Positions 1-7,600 of a stretch of 9,479 nt of DNA are shown piece after piece; the stretch's first letter is position 1, and the number at the start of each line of letters is the position of its first letter. A program made the position numbers and the translations under genes. The DNA comes from Bacteroidota bacterium (GTDB lineage: Bacteria > Bacteroidota > Ignavibacteria > SZUA-365 > JAADGX01). The DNA is taken from contig JALUUP010000327.1 in NCBI GenBank assembly GCA_027021285.1, forward strand, positions 1-9,479. Direction: 5' to 3'. The notes below the pieces were generated by a model that saw nothing but the letters and a program-made list of their open reading frames with translations, had not been told where the DNA came from and searched no databases.

Positions 1-879
1 ATAGACATGGTTCTCGTGTAGCTCGTTGATCGTTTCGATCAACTTGTTTACGGAAGTGCCTTTGTTCACGCTTTCCAGTGAAGACTGCCGCATGGCTTCC
101 ACTCCAACCAGGCTGATAACAAATCCCCGTTTCTTCAATTCCGCAACCCGCCCGCGAAGGTTTTCCGCCCTTGTGCAGATGCCCCAATATATATCGTACT
201 TCTCGAAGAGTCGAAAGACCGCCTCGGTGTGATCCTTGTCCTGGAACCCGTTTTCATCCATGATGACCAGGTAATGCACTCCGGCTTGCTTGTAACGGCG
301 GATAACATCTTCGATACTGTCCAACGGTATGTGGCATGGATCACCAACAAATGAATGGGTCTGGCAGAAACTACATTTGAACTTGCATCCACGATCGGTG
401 AAAAGAATCCCGTATGGCACGTACAGCGGAAAGAACCGTACGTTTACATGCATTTTCAGTAATGGATGCTTGATGTGCGTTACCGGGCGGTTGAACAGCT
501 TCATGGATATCTCGTTCTCCGCATAGCCGATAAACGTCTCATCGAAAATTTCTTCGATCCCGTTGGTCAGCACACCGTAGTTGCCGCCCCACACTTCCTT
601 AACCCCGGCTTCACGGGCCAGCCGAACCATCTCTCGCACGATGGGAATATCCTTCATGTAAAAAGAGATACCCAGAACGTCCACACCTTCAGCCAATCGT
701 TTCTTGAATTTCCTCCATGACGGATATTCCAGGATTTCTATTTCCGGGATATTCTCACGAATAAATCGTAACCCAAACGCCTTGACGACCGTCCGCAACC
801 TGATCATACGCCGAACGGAAATGGCGAAGTAATCGTACATACCTTGTACGGGTGTAGTGAAAACGACACGCTTGGACAT
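1..879 (-). CDS. Radical SAM protein with B12-binding-like N-terminal domain (partial, C-terminus beyond left edge)
   Basis: The frame is open from the ATG at 879-877 to the window edge, giving 293 residues with no stop. Residues 165-172 (CKFKCSFC) are the CxxxCxxC motif that binds the radical-SAM [4Fe-4S] cluster. Next come the strand 'YLVIMDENGF' (203-212) and 'ISLVGVEAM' (255-263), typical of the radical SAM barrel. Residues about 60-125 ('GVDVLGISFYMKD', 'KEVWGGNYG') resemble the Rossmann-like cobalamin-binding domain of the B12-radical SAM superfamily. The cobalamin-ligating DxHxxG motif is not seen, so B12 binding is doubtful. The start is supported by GAGGA seven bases upstream and by a promoter-like sequence further up. 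Related enzymes carry out methylations, ring rearrangements or methylthiolations, but the substrate cannot be told from this fragment. The downstream neighbour is outside the window; proS lies 110 bp upstream on the same strand. Family call is firm, function unknown. Confidence 0.88.
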   Translation of the reverse strand, partial: MSKRVVFTTPVQGMYDYFAISVRRMIRLRTVVKAFGLRFIRENIPEIEILEYPSWRKFKKRLAEGVDVLGISFYMKDIPIVREMVRLAREAGVKEVWGGNYGVLTNGIEEIFDETFIGYAENEISMKLFNRPVTHIKHPLLKMHVNVRFFPLYVPYGILFTDRGCKFKCSFCQTHSFVGDPCHIPLDSIEDVIRRYKQAGVHYLVIMDENGFQDKDHTEAVFRLFEKYDIYWGICTRAENLRGRVAELKKRGFVISLVGVEAMRQSSLESVNKGTSVNKLIETINELHENHVY

Positions 880-941
880 ATCGTGTTCCTCAATCTATTT
901 AAAAATTTATCTTTTTTCTCCCTCTTGGAGTAAGTATAACA

Positions 942-970
942 ATAATACCCTTTGCCGGCAACAAAGACAA
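942..970 (-). promoter_or_regulatory. Candidate sigma70-like promoter of the radical SAM gene
   Basis: Read on the minus strand, TTGTCT (970-965) and TATTAT (947-942) are separated by exactly 17 bases, matching the -35 and -10 consensus at 4/6 and 5/6. The -10 lies about 63 bases before the ATG at 879. A second, overlapping pair is also possible: TTGCCG, 17 bases, TATACT. The spacer contains the perfect 10-bp palindrome TTGCCGGCAA (952-961), a possible operator. No terminator hairpin is seen after proS, so read-through from proS could also reach this gene. Based on consensus matching only. Confidence 0.45.
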
Positions 971-989
971 AGGTGGTAGCGGAAAATCG

Positions 990-2702
990 TTACGCTTGTG
1001 CTAACTCTCCAAGCAACTCCTGACAACGCGTGACAACCTCTTCGATCCTAACCTTTTCGCGTTCCCCTGTTTTTCGCACCTTGATTTCCGCCTTGCCGTC
1101 TTTCAGGTTCCGTTCCCCTACAACCACCTGCACGGGGAATCCCAACAGGTCGGCGTCGTTGAACTTGAACCCGGCGGAGACGTTCGTCCGATCGTCGAGA
1201 AGCACTTCGACGTTCTCGCCGGCAAGACGCGCGTAGATATCCTCGGCGGCGGCAGCAACCTCCGCACTCTGCATTTTCAACGCGATGATATGCACGTGGT
1301 AGGGAGCCAGGGCTGGATGCCAGATGATCCCTTTCTCGTCATGGCTCTGCTCGATATGGCATGCGAGAATACGCTCGACCCCAATACCGTATGACCCCAT
1401 GATGATCGGATGCGTCTTGCCGTTTTCATCGAGGAAGGTCGCTCCCATGGCTTCCGAGTACTTGGTTCCCAGCTTGAAGATATGTCCAACTTCGATGGCG
1501 CGGACAACGCGCAGGGGCCGGCCTCCCAGCGGATCAGGCTCCCCTTCTTGCACCGTGCGAAGATCGTAATAGGCCGTGATCTTCGCGTCGCGGTCGAAAT
1601 CAATATTTCTGAAATGATACCCGTTTTCATTTGCTCCACTGACGAGACCATTTGCGTGTTCTAGGCGCTGGTCGGCTATCTGTGGCACGTTGGTCTTTAG
1701 ATTGATGGGGCCGATGGACCCTGCGTCGGCGCCGGTAAGCTCCCCAAGTTCATCGTCACGTGCGGGGCGAACCTCGTTGGCCCCCAGCGCCGCCTGGAGC
1801 TTGGATTCGTTCAACTGGTCGTTGCCTGCCATGAAAATGAGATACGGCGAGTTGTCCACGATATACACCAAGGCCTTGGCGCAGCGCTCTTCAACAAGTC
1901 CGAATTGCTCGACCAGCTCATCGATGGTTCGGGCTTCCGGTGTGGCGAATTTTTCCGCGGGCGGGTTTTCTTCGACTCTTCCCACGGGAGGGACACGCGA
2001 CGTCGCGACTTCCAGGTTGGCCGCGTAACCGGATTCGTCGTTCATGGCGCATACATCTTCGCCCGCGTCGGATTCCACCATGAATTCCTGGCTCCCCGTG
2101 CCTCCCATCGCACCGCTGGAAGCCCCAACCACGAAGAAATTCAATCCGCACCTTTGATAAATGCGATGGTATGCGCGGGAATGCATTTCATAGCTTTGAT
2201 CAAGCCCCTCCCATGTTGCATCGAGGCTGTAACTATCCTTCATGGTGAATTGCCTGCTCCGGATCACGCCCGAGCGCGGTCGAGGTTCGTTGCGAAACTT
2301 CTCCTGTATCTGGTACCATGCCTGAGGCATGTCCTTGTACGACTTCACGAAGCTCCGGGCGATGGATGTAATGATTTCTTCGTGTGTCGGCGCGAGCACG
2401 TAGGGCCGGTTCTTGATGTGAAACATGGTATCGCCGAACGCCTCCGTGCGCCCCGTTTCATCCCACACTTCGACAGGATTGAGCGCGGGGAGATGAAACT
2501 CTTGTGCGCCGATCGCGTCCATTTCTTCGCGGATGATCTGTATCGCTTTCTTTAACGCCCGATAGCCAAGCGGAAGAAACGAATAAATTCCCGCACCCAG
2601 GAGCCGAATCATTCCGGCTCTCAGCATAAGCCGATGGCTGATCATGGTAGCGTCGGACGGAATTTCCTTCAGGGTGGGGAGAAAAGCCTTTGTTACTCGC
2701 AT
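990..2702 (-). CDS. proS: Prolyl-tRNA synthetase, bacterial type with editing insertion
   Basis: Class II aminoacyl-tRNA synthetase that charges tRNA-Pro with proline in the cytoplasm, using ATP. With the start at 2702 it has 570 residues, close to the roughly 570 of E. coli-type ProS. Class II motif 1 lies around residues 25-50 (LRAGMIRLLGAGIYSFLPLG). The TxE-type loop PTHEE is at 105-109. Motif 2 is at 136-159, around FRNEPRPRSG and RQFTMKDSYS. Motif 3 is GSYGIGVER at 436-444. Residues about 225-390 form the inserted YbaK-like domain that removes mischarged alanine; candidate functional residues are K276, the GSIGP loop (328-332) and H363. An anticodon-binding domain spans about 465-565. 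The frame stays open for 30 more codons to an ATG at 2792, but that extension runs antisense-free through the tRNA-Arg gene on the same strand and has no family similarity, so the internal ATG is preferred. Its ribosome site is weak (GGAAAC). Stop is TAA. Confidence 0.97.
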   Translation of the reverse strand: MRVTKAFLPTLKEIPSDATMISHRLMLRAGMIRLLGAGIYSFLPLGYRALKKAIQIIREEMDAIGAQEFHLPALNPVEVWDETGRTEAFGDTMFHIKNRPYVLAPTHEEIITSIARSFVKSYKDMPQAWYQIQEKFRNEPRPRSGVIRSRQFTMKDSYSLDATWEGLDQSYEMHSRAYHRIYQRCGLNFFVVGASSGAMGGTGSQEFMVESDAGEDVCAMNDESGYAANLEVATSRVPPVGRVEENPPAEKFATPEARTIDELVEQFGLVEERCAKALVYIVDNSPYLIFMAGNDQLNESKLQAALGANEVRPARDDELGELTGADAGSIGPINLKTNVPQIADQRLEHANGLVSGANENGYHFRNIDFDRDAKITAYYDLRTVQEGEPDPLGGRPLRVVRAIEVGHIFKLGTKYSEAMGATFLDENGKTHPIIMGSYGIGVERILACHIEQSHDEKGIIWHPALAPYHVHIIALKMQSAEVAAAAEDIYARLAGENVEVLLDDRTNVSAGFKFNDADLLGFPVQVVVGERNLKDGKAEIKVRKTGEREKVRIEEVVTRCQELLGELAQA

Positions 2703-2733
2703 GTGCTGTTTCCGGTAATAGTGAATACAAGAA

Positions 2734-2755
2734 GACAGGCAGGTTTCTGCCTGTC
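2734..2755 (-). terminator. Hairpin between tRNA-Arg and proS (terminator or processing stem)
   Basis: A perfect 9-bp stem, GACAGGCAG/CTGCCTGTC, encloses a 4-base loop and starts three bases after the encoded CCA of the tRNA. On the minus strand it is followed by TTCTTGTATT, a moderately T-rich tail, so it may be an intrinsic terminator for the tRNA transcript. The proS ATG is only about 31 bases further, which leaves little room for a separate proS promoter. The hairpin may therefore be leaky, or act mainly in 3' processing of the tRNA. Confidence 0.6.
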
Positions 2756-2758
2756 GGC

Positions 2759-2835
2759 TGGTACCCCCGGGGTGACTCGAACACCCGACCAACGGTTTAG
2801 GAAACCGCTGCTCTATCCACCTGAGCTACGGGGGC
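2759..2835 (-). tRNA. tRNA-Arg (anticodon CCU), with encoded CCA
   Basis: The minus strand folds into a complete 77-nt cloverleaf. The acceptor stem GCCCCCG pairs with CGGGGGT, giving a G1-U72 wobble, followed by discriminator A73 and a genomic CCA at 2761-2759. The D stem is GCTC/GAGC. The anticodon stem GCGGT/ACCGT (one G-U) holds the loop TTCCTAA, so the anticodon is CCT and reads AGG. The variable loop has 5 bases. The T arm is GGGTG-TTCGAGT-CACCC. AGG is a minor arginine codon in many bacteria. The gene is followed by a hairpin and then proS on the same strand. Confidence 0.96.
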
Positions 2836-2853
2836 GAAACATCTCACGTCCGT

Positions 2854-2882
2854 AAAATACGGCGTCGAGTGTCGCAACGCAA
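2854..2882 (-). promoter_or_regulatory. Candidate promoter of tRNA-Arg
   Basis: On the minus strand TTGCGT (2882-2877) is followed after 17 bases by TATTTT (2859-2854), placing the transcription start near 2847, about a dozen bases before the mature tRNA 5' end at 2835. The -35 match is weak (3/6) and the -10 is fair (4/6). Position relative to the tRNA is the best support. Confidence 0.35.
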
Positions 2883-3059
2883 CGCAGGCGGGTTTCATGC
2901 GCCGCCGCTGCCGCTGGTGTTTCGTTGGCCAGCCCCTGTCTCACCACATCCCGGCAGCGGTGGGTTGTCACATTCATAAATCACATGAACGGGTTCCCAA
3001 ACGGGAATATGTACAGTATGAATGCCTTGCACGAGAAAAAGTTATCACGAGACATTTTT

Positions 3060-3088
3060 TTGCAAGAAAGAATTCTTTTAGATTTGAT
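3060..3088 (+). promoter_or_regulatory. Candidate gdhA promoter with internal palindrome
   Basis: TTGCAA (3060-3065) and TTTGAT (3083-3088) are 17 bases apart in an AT-rich stretch, each matching the sigma70 consensus at 4/6. The spacer contains the perfect palindrome AAAGAATTCTTT (3067-3078), which could be a repressor or activator site. No sigma54-type GG-N10-GC element was noticed. Weak evidence. Confidence 0.3.
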
Positions 3089-3180
3089 TAGATGGATGAT
3101 GATGGTACCATTCATTTTTCAACATATCATCCCACCAGACCCCCCTTGTAAACCTTCACACATACAATGTAGGAGCTTCT

Positions 3181-4524
3181 ATGACACTCGCATTTGAAGA
3201 CTTCATGGCTGAAGTCAGAGCAAAGAATCCAGACCAACCCGAATTCCTTCAGGCGGTTGGAGAAGTTATTGAGTCTTTGTTACCGGTGGTGGAACAACAC
3301 CCGGAATACCGGAAAGCCAAAATTCTCGAACGCATTGTCGAACCGGAGCGCGTCGTTATGTTCCGCGTACCGTGGTTGGACGACAACGGCGAGGTTCAAG
3401 TCAACCGTGGATACCGCATCGAATTCAACAGCGCAATCGGGCCGTATAAAGGCGGTCTGCGTTTCCATCCAAGTGTCAATCTCAGCATCCTGAAATTCCT
3501 CGGTTTCGAGCAAGTATTCAAGAACAGCCTCACGACGCTCCCCATGGGCGGCGGCAAGGGCGGTTCCGACTTCGATCCCAAGGGCAAATCCGATAACGAA
3601 GTGATGCATTTCTGCCAGAGCTTCATGAACGAGTTGTTCCGTCACCTGGGACCCAACACGGATGTCCCCGCGGGCGATATCGGTGTAGGTGGCCGGGAGA
3701 TCGGGTTCCTGTTCGGCCAGTACAAGAAACTTCGCAACGCCTTCGAAGGCGTGTTCACGGGCAAGGGCCTTTCCTACGGCGGAAGCCTGATACGTCCCGA
3801 GGCAACAGGTTACGGATGCACGTATTTCGCCGCGAACATGCTCGCCACACGCGGCGAATCGCTGGAAGGCAAGACCGTGACCATCTCCGGCTCCGGAAAC
3901 GTTGCCCAGTACGCCGTGCAGAAAGTCAACGAACTCGGAGGCAAGGTCGTTACGCTCAGCGATTCCAGTGGCTACATCGTTGACATGGACGGGATCTCGG
4001 GTGAGAAATGGGATTTCGTCATGGAACTCAAGAACGTACGCCGCGGAAGGATACGCGAATACGCCGAGAAATATCCCAACGTTGAATACCACGAGGGCAG
4101 AGGCGTATGGCGCGTTCCCTGCGACGTCGCTCTTCCGTGCGCCACGCAAAACGAACTCGATGGTGACGACGCCAAGGCCCTGATCGAAAACGGATGCATT
4201 TGTGTCTCCGAGGGCGCGAACATGCCGACCACACCGGACGGTATCAACGTTTTCCTCAACAGCAATATTCTCTACGGTCCGGGCAAGGCGGCAAACGCCG
4301 GCGGCGTGGCGGTCTCCGGGCTCGAAATGAGTCAGAACTCCATCCGCATGAGCTGGACCCGCGAAGAAGTTGACGGACACCTGCACAGAATCATGAAGGA
4401 CATTCATGATTCATCATTGGCTGCGGCGGAAAAATACGGCACGCCGGGCAACTACATGCATGGCGCCAACATCGCAGGCTTCTTGAAAGTAGCCGATGCC
4501 ATGCTGGCACAGGGCGTCGTCTAA
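3181..4524 (+). CDS. gdhA: Glutamate dehydrogenase, hexameric, probably NADP-specific
   Basis: Catalyses reversible reductive amination of 2-oxoglutarate with ammonium to glutamate, linking nitrogen assimilation to the TCA cycle in the cytoplasm. At 447 residues it matches the length of the E. coli-type enzyme. The substrate domain holds PYKGGLRFHPSVN (88-100), the signature LPMGGGKGGSDFDPKG (120-135) with catalytic Lys126, and the catalytic Asp166 in PAGDIGVGGREIG (163-175). The Rossmann domain has the GSGNVA dinucleotide loop at 237-242. The second strand is followed by LSDSSG (259-264), with small and hydroxyl residues instead of the acidic residue usual in NAD enzymes, which favours NADP (biosynthetic role). 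The start is supported by AGGAG five bases upstream and full N-terminal family length. Transcribed alone: a divergent tRNA lies upstream and a strong hairpin directly follows. Nothing looks truncated. A 375-residue open frame antisense to it is a coding shadow. Confidence 0.97.
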   Translation: MTLAFEDFMAEVRAKNPDQPEFLQAVGEVIESLLPVVEQHPEYRKAKILERIVEPERVVMFRVPWLDDNGEVQVNRGYRIEFNSAIGPYKGGLRFHPSVNLSILKFLGFEQVFKNSLTTLPMGGGKGGSDFDPKGKSDNEVMHFCQSFMNELFRHLGPNTDVPAGDIGVGGREIGFLFGQYKKLRNAFEGVFTGKGLSYGGSLIRPEATGYGCTYFAANMLATRGESLEGKTVTISGSGNVAQYAVQKVNELGGKVVTLSDSSGYIVDMDGISGEKWDFVMELKNVRRGRIREYAEKYPNVEYHEGRGVWRVPCDVALPCATQNELDGDDAKALIENGCICVSEGANMPTTPDGINVFLNSNILYGPGKAANAGGVAVSGLEMSQNSIRMSWTREEVDGHLHRIMKDIHDSSLAAAEKYGTPGNYMHGANIAGFLKVADAMLAQGVV

Positions 4525-4548
4525 AAAACGTTATACCCCCGTTGAACG

Positions 4549-4580
4549 AAGAGGCGTCCTTCGAGAGAAGGACGCCTCTT
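4549..4580. terminator. Shared bidirectional intrinsic terminator between gdhA and the convergent gene
   Basis: A perfect 13-bp stem (4549-4561 with 4568-4580, core GAGGCGTCCTT) encloses a 6-base loop, 24 bases after the gdhA stop and 36 bases beyond the minus-strand stop at 4617. The stem ends in CTCTTTCATT on the plus strand and CTCTTCGTTC on the minus strand. Both T tracts are short but adequate given the stable stem, so it likely ends both convergent transcripts. Confidence 0.85.
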
Positions 4581-4616
4581 TCATTGCATCCGTGTTGAGG
4601 AAAAGCACGGAAACTA

Positions 4617-7600
4617 TTACTCTAGTCCGTTCGATCGCGCTTCTTTCAATATCACGCCTTTGCCGGATTTTCCGTCCACGATAATCTCGATGTCTTCCGG
4701 AAGAGAAATACGCCTGATGTACTTTGTCTCCAGCATCACCGGTTGTCGAGCCAGCCAATCCCAATCGATAATATGGCGCGTATCATAATGCCGTATCGTA
4801 AAATAGGATATCCTGAACGACGTGATGTTCTGAAAGAAATGCGATCCCTGCGACGGATCGATGTACACGTTGGGCAACGAAGTTTCGACAATCGCCCGGG
4901 CCCCGGAAATAGCAGGGAACCTAACCGGTATCCCCAGGAACGGATCCGCCGATCCCCAGCGCCCCGGACCGATGAGGATATACGGTCGCTTTTCCTTGCG
5001 CAGCTCCTCGTTGGCGCGCATGACGTCCCTGGCAATTTCCCTCGTTTCAAGCGTGTTGAACGAATCCGGTTTGACATAGACGATATCCCGAACATGCGCG
5101 ATGCCGTTGCCCAGCGTTTTTTCGCTCTGCACGAGGATTTTTTCACGCGGGATATCATCGAGCGCTACGGATTCCCACATTTCCTGTGTTACCATGGGAC
5201 GAACCTGGAGGAAGCTGAACTCCGCGGGCAAAGCGGATTTCGAACCGAGCTTGACGGCAAACTCAATCTCCACGGGACAGTTCATCGCCGTTTCACACAT
5301 CTTCAGCAGCAAGGTTAGCACCTTTGTCAAAGGAACGACTTCGGACTTCAGAATCGGGGCGAAATCGATCACGCGGGGTCCCGGCCGGGAAATGCCCTCG
5401 TACAGCATGTCGTTTTCCGCGGAGTAGGTGGATACAATATGCGTAAGTGTTCCGTGCTTTTCCGCGTCCGCGATGCCGAGCTGCACAAGGTGTTGATCCT
5501 CGCGGGGAAGCACATGACTGAAGTCTGATTCGAGATCAAGGGCATAGAATTGAACCTGCGAGCAGCGGAAATAATCGCGCGCTGAACTGAATTGCGGGTA
5601 CACCGTGGGATAGGCCGGGGAAAACTGCAAGCTGATACCGCCGTCCACGATAGTCTTTCCGAGTCCCAGCGCGAGATTTACGACGCCATCCTCCGGTTTC
5701 GCCTTGGCAAAGGGGTAAAAGTTATACGAGCGGGCCACGCCGGATATGTGCGGATAGAAATACCGATCATTTCTCTGCCCCACCATCTCCTGAATAATCA
5801 CCGCCATCTTTTCTTCCTCGATCCTGTTTCCCGTGGCTTCGATGTAGTGCTTGGCCGCACGGAAGAAGGTAGACGCATAGATGAATTTTATTGCGCGGGA
5901 AAGATTGAAGAATCGGGTGTTTTCATCGCGACTGCTGTTCGGAATCATCATGGTCGCATAAATACCTGCAAAGGGTTCATGCAAAGCGTCCTCCAGCAGG
6001 CTGGAAGATCGTACCGCGAGGGGAAACGTGGCTTTCTTGATGATCTCGTAGAGGTCTTCCTCGATCTCCGCGGGCAGTTCCGCCCGAACAAATCGCTCGA
6101 TGATCTGATCATCGGATTCACTCTGGAGCGCGAAGGAAAGCAAGCCATTCTTTTCAAGAAACTGGTCAAAGATATCCGTTCCCAACACGATGGTGCGGGG
6201 TATGGAAACACGCACGCCGGGGAAATAATCCGACTCCAGGTAATTCTTCAGGAGGTTGTCCACGAATGCGAGGCCACGCGCTTTCCCGCCCAGGGAGCCG
6301 CTCCCAATGCGGAGAAAACCTTCCTCGATGTCGTATCCCTCGCCGGGAAAATCCGAGATGATCCCTTGTTGATCTTTGTGCAGCTGCTCGGTAAACACCT
6401 CGATAAGGTACGAGCGAAGTTCATCCATCGAGGCAAACTGGCTGATCTTCACAGGCTTGATTTTTTTCGCCAAGGCGAATTTCGTTCTTGCCATCAACCA
6501 GTTCGAAAAATGATTTCGCGAACCATGAAAAATAATCGATTCGTCCGGAACGATCTTCAATAAGTCGCGGAGTTCTTTCAGGTTGGTTGCGCGCTGGATT
6601 TCCGTGCCGTCCGGCATCCGGAACACGAAGTCGCCAAAGCCGAAATTGTTCTTGATGAACTCGCTGACTTCCTGGAGCAGGGTGCGCGAGTTCTTATCCG
6701 CGTAGCACACGTTCAACATTTCCAACTCCGGCGTGTACTTACTGTGCGCGCTTTGAATCAGAACCGGCAGGTCCGTTGCTTCCTCCCGCACCTGCTGGAT
6801 GAGCTGCAATCCCGCGTTATCGACGACTTTTCCACCCTTCTTGAACTTCATGTCAGTGATAACGCCAAGGAGGGTTTCCTTGTAAATTTGGAAATACTCC
6901 CACGCTTCGTCGAACGAGGTTGCATGCAGTATTTTCGGACGAGCACGCTGGCGCAAGAGTTTGTCCGAGAAGTTCCTCCCCTCGACAATCAGGCTTTGCG
7001 CTTGCTTGATCAACTCCGTGTAAATCAGCGGCAGGTAGGATGAATAAAACAACGGTGAATCTTCCACGAGGATGATTGTTCGAACACCAAATTCCAGGCA
7101 ATCCACGGGTGCGTTTTTCAGGTCTTCAAAGAGCTTGATAATAGCCAGAAACAACCTTCGGTCGCCTTGCCAGATGAAGACCCTGTCAAACACGGATATA
7201 ATACCCGCCTGGAGAAGCAGCTGGAGCTCGCGCGACTGGTAACCGAGGAAAACCACCGGAATATCGGGATGGTTGCGTTTGACGGACCGGCAGAAGTTCA
7301 CAAGATCCATGTCGCTGATCCTCTGCATGGAGATCACGAGATCAAACCGGTGGTCGCCCAACATGCGTAACGCCGCCTCACCAGAATGCACGCGGGTGAT
7401 ATGCGGCGCATAGTGCAGGTTCAGCTCGAGATACTCGTTGAAAATAGCTTCGGTCAGTTGCCCGTCTTCGACCAGAGTATAGAAATCGTACATACTGGAC
7501 ACGAGCAGAATGTTGTTGATCCGCTTTCGCATCAAGTCTTTGAAATCCAGCGCGCTGACGTGCTCGAATGTTTCCGCGATTCCTGATTGAGAAATCACTT

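Larger units (their letters stand above)
2836..3180. other. Divergent intergenic region between tRNA-Arg/proS and gdhA
   Basis: 345 bp with no convincing gene; short open frames here lack ribosome sites and family similarity. The left part carries a candidate minus-strand tRNA promoter. The right part is AT-rich (about 3040-3130) and carries a candidate gdhA promoter and two short perfect palindromes: AAAGAATTCTTT (3067-3078) and ATGGTACCAT (3102-3111). The gdhA ribosome site AGGAG is at 3171-3175. If the candidate gdhA promoter is right, the 5' untranslated leader is about 85 nt. No riboswitch class is recognised in it. Confidence 0.6.

Noticed and set aside
135..392. 85-codon minus-strand frame within the radical SAM region
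   Set aside because: It is in a different frame from the uninterrupted 293-residue radical SAM frame, which carries the cluster motif.
1905..2555. 216-codon plus-strand open frame opposite proS
   Set aside because: It overlaps the catalytic and editing-domain coding region of proS in antisense, with no domain of its own.
2734..2835. tRNA gene as an integration site with att repeats
   Set aside because: No duplicated tRNA 3' end, integrase gene or compositional break is present nearby; proS directly follows.
2897..3197. Two short plus-strand open frames before gdhA (64 and 90 codons)
   Set aside because: No ribosome site; composition is that of an AT-rich promoter region, and the second overlaps the gdhA start.
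3280..4407. 375-codon open frame antisense to gdhA
   Set aside because: It lies wholly inside a clear gdhA with intact motifs. The translation shows no recognisable domain, and long antisense frames arise from the codon bias of the sense gene.
5592..6563. 323-codon plus-strand open frame inside the large receiver/ATP-grasp gene
   Set aside because: It is a shadow of the minus-strand frame, which carries the recognisable ATP-grasp motifs; no ribosome site or family similarity was seen.
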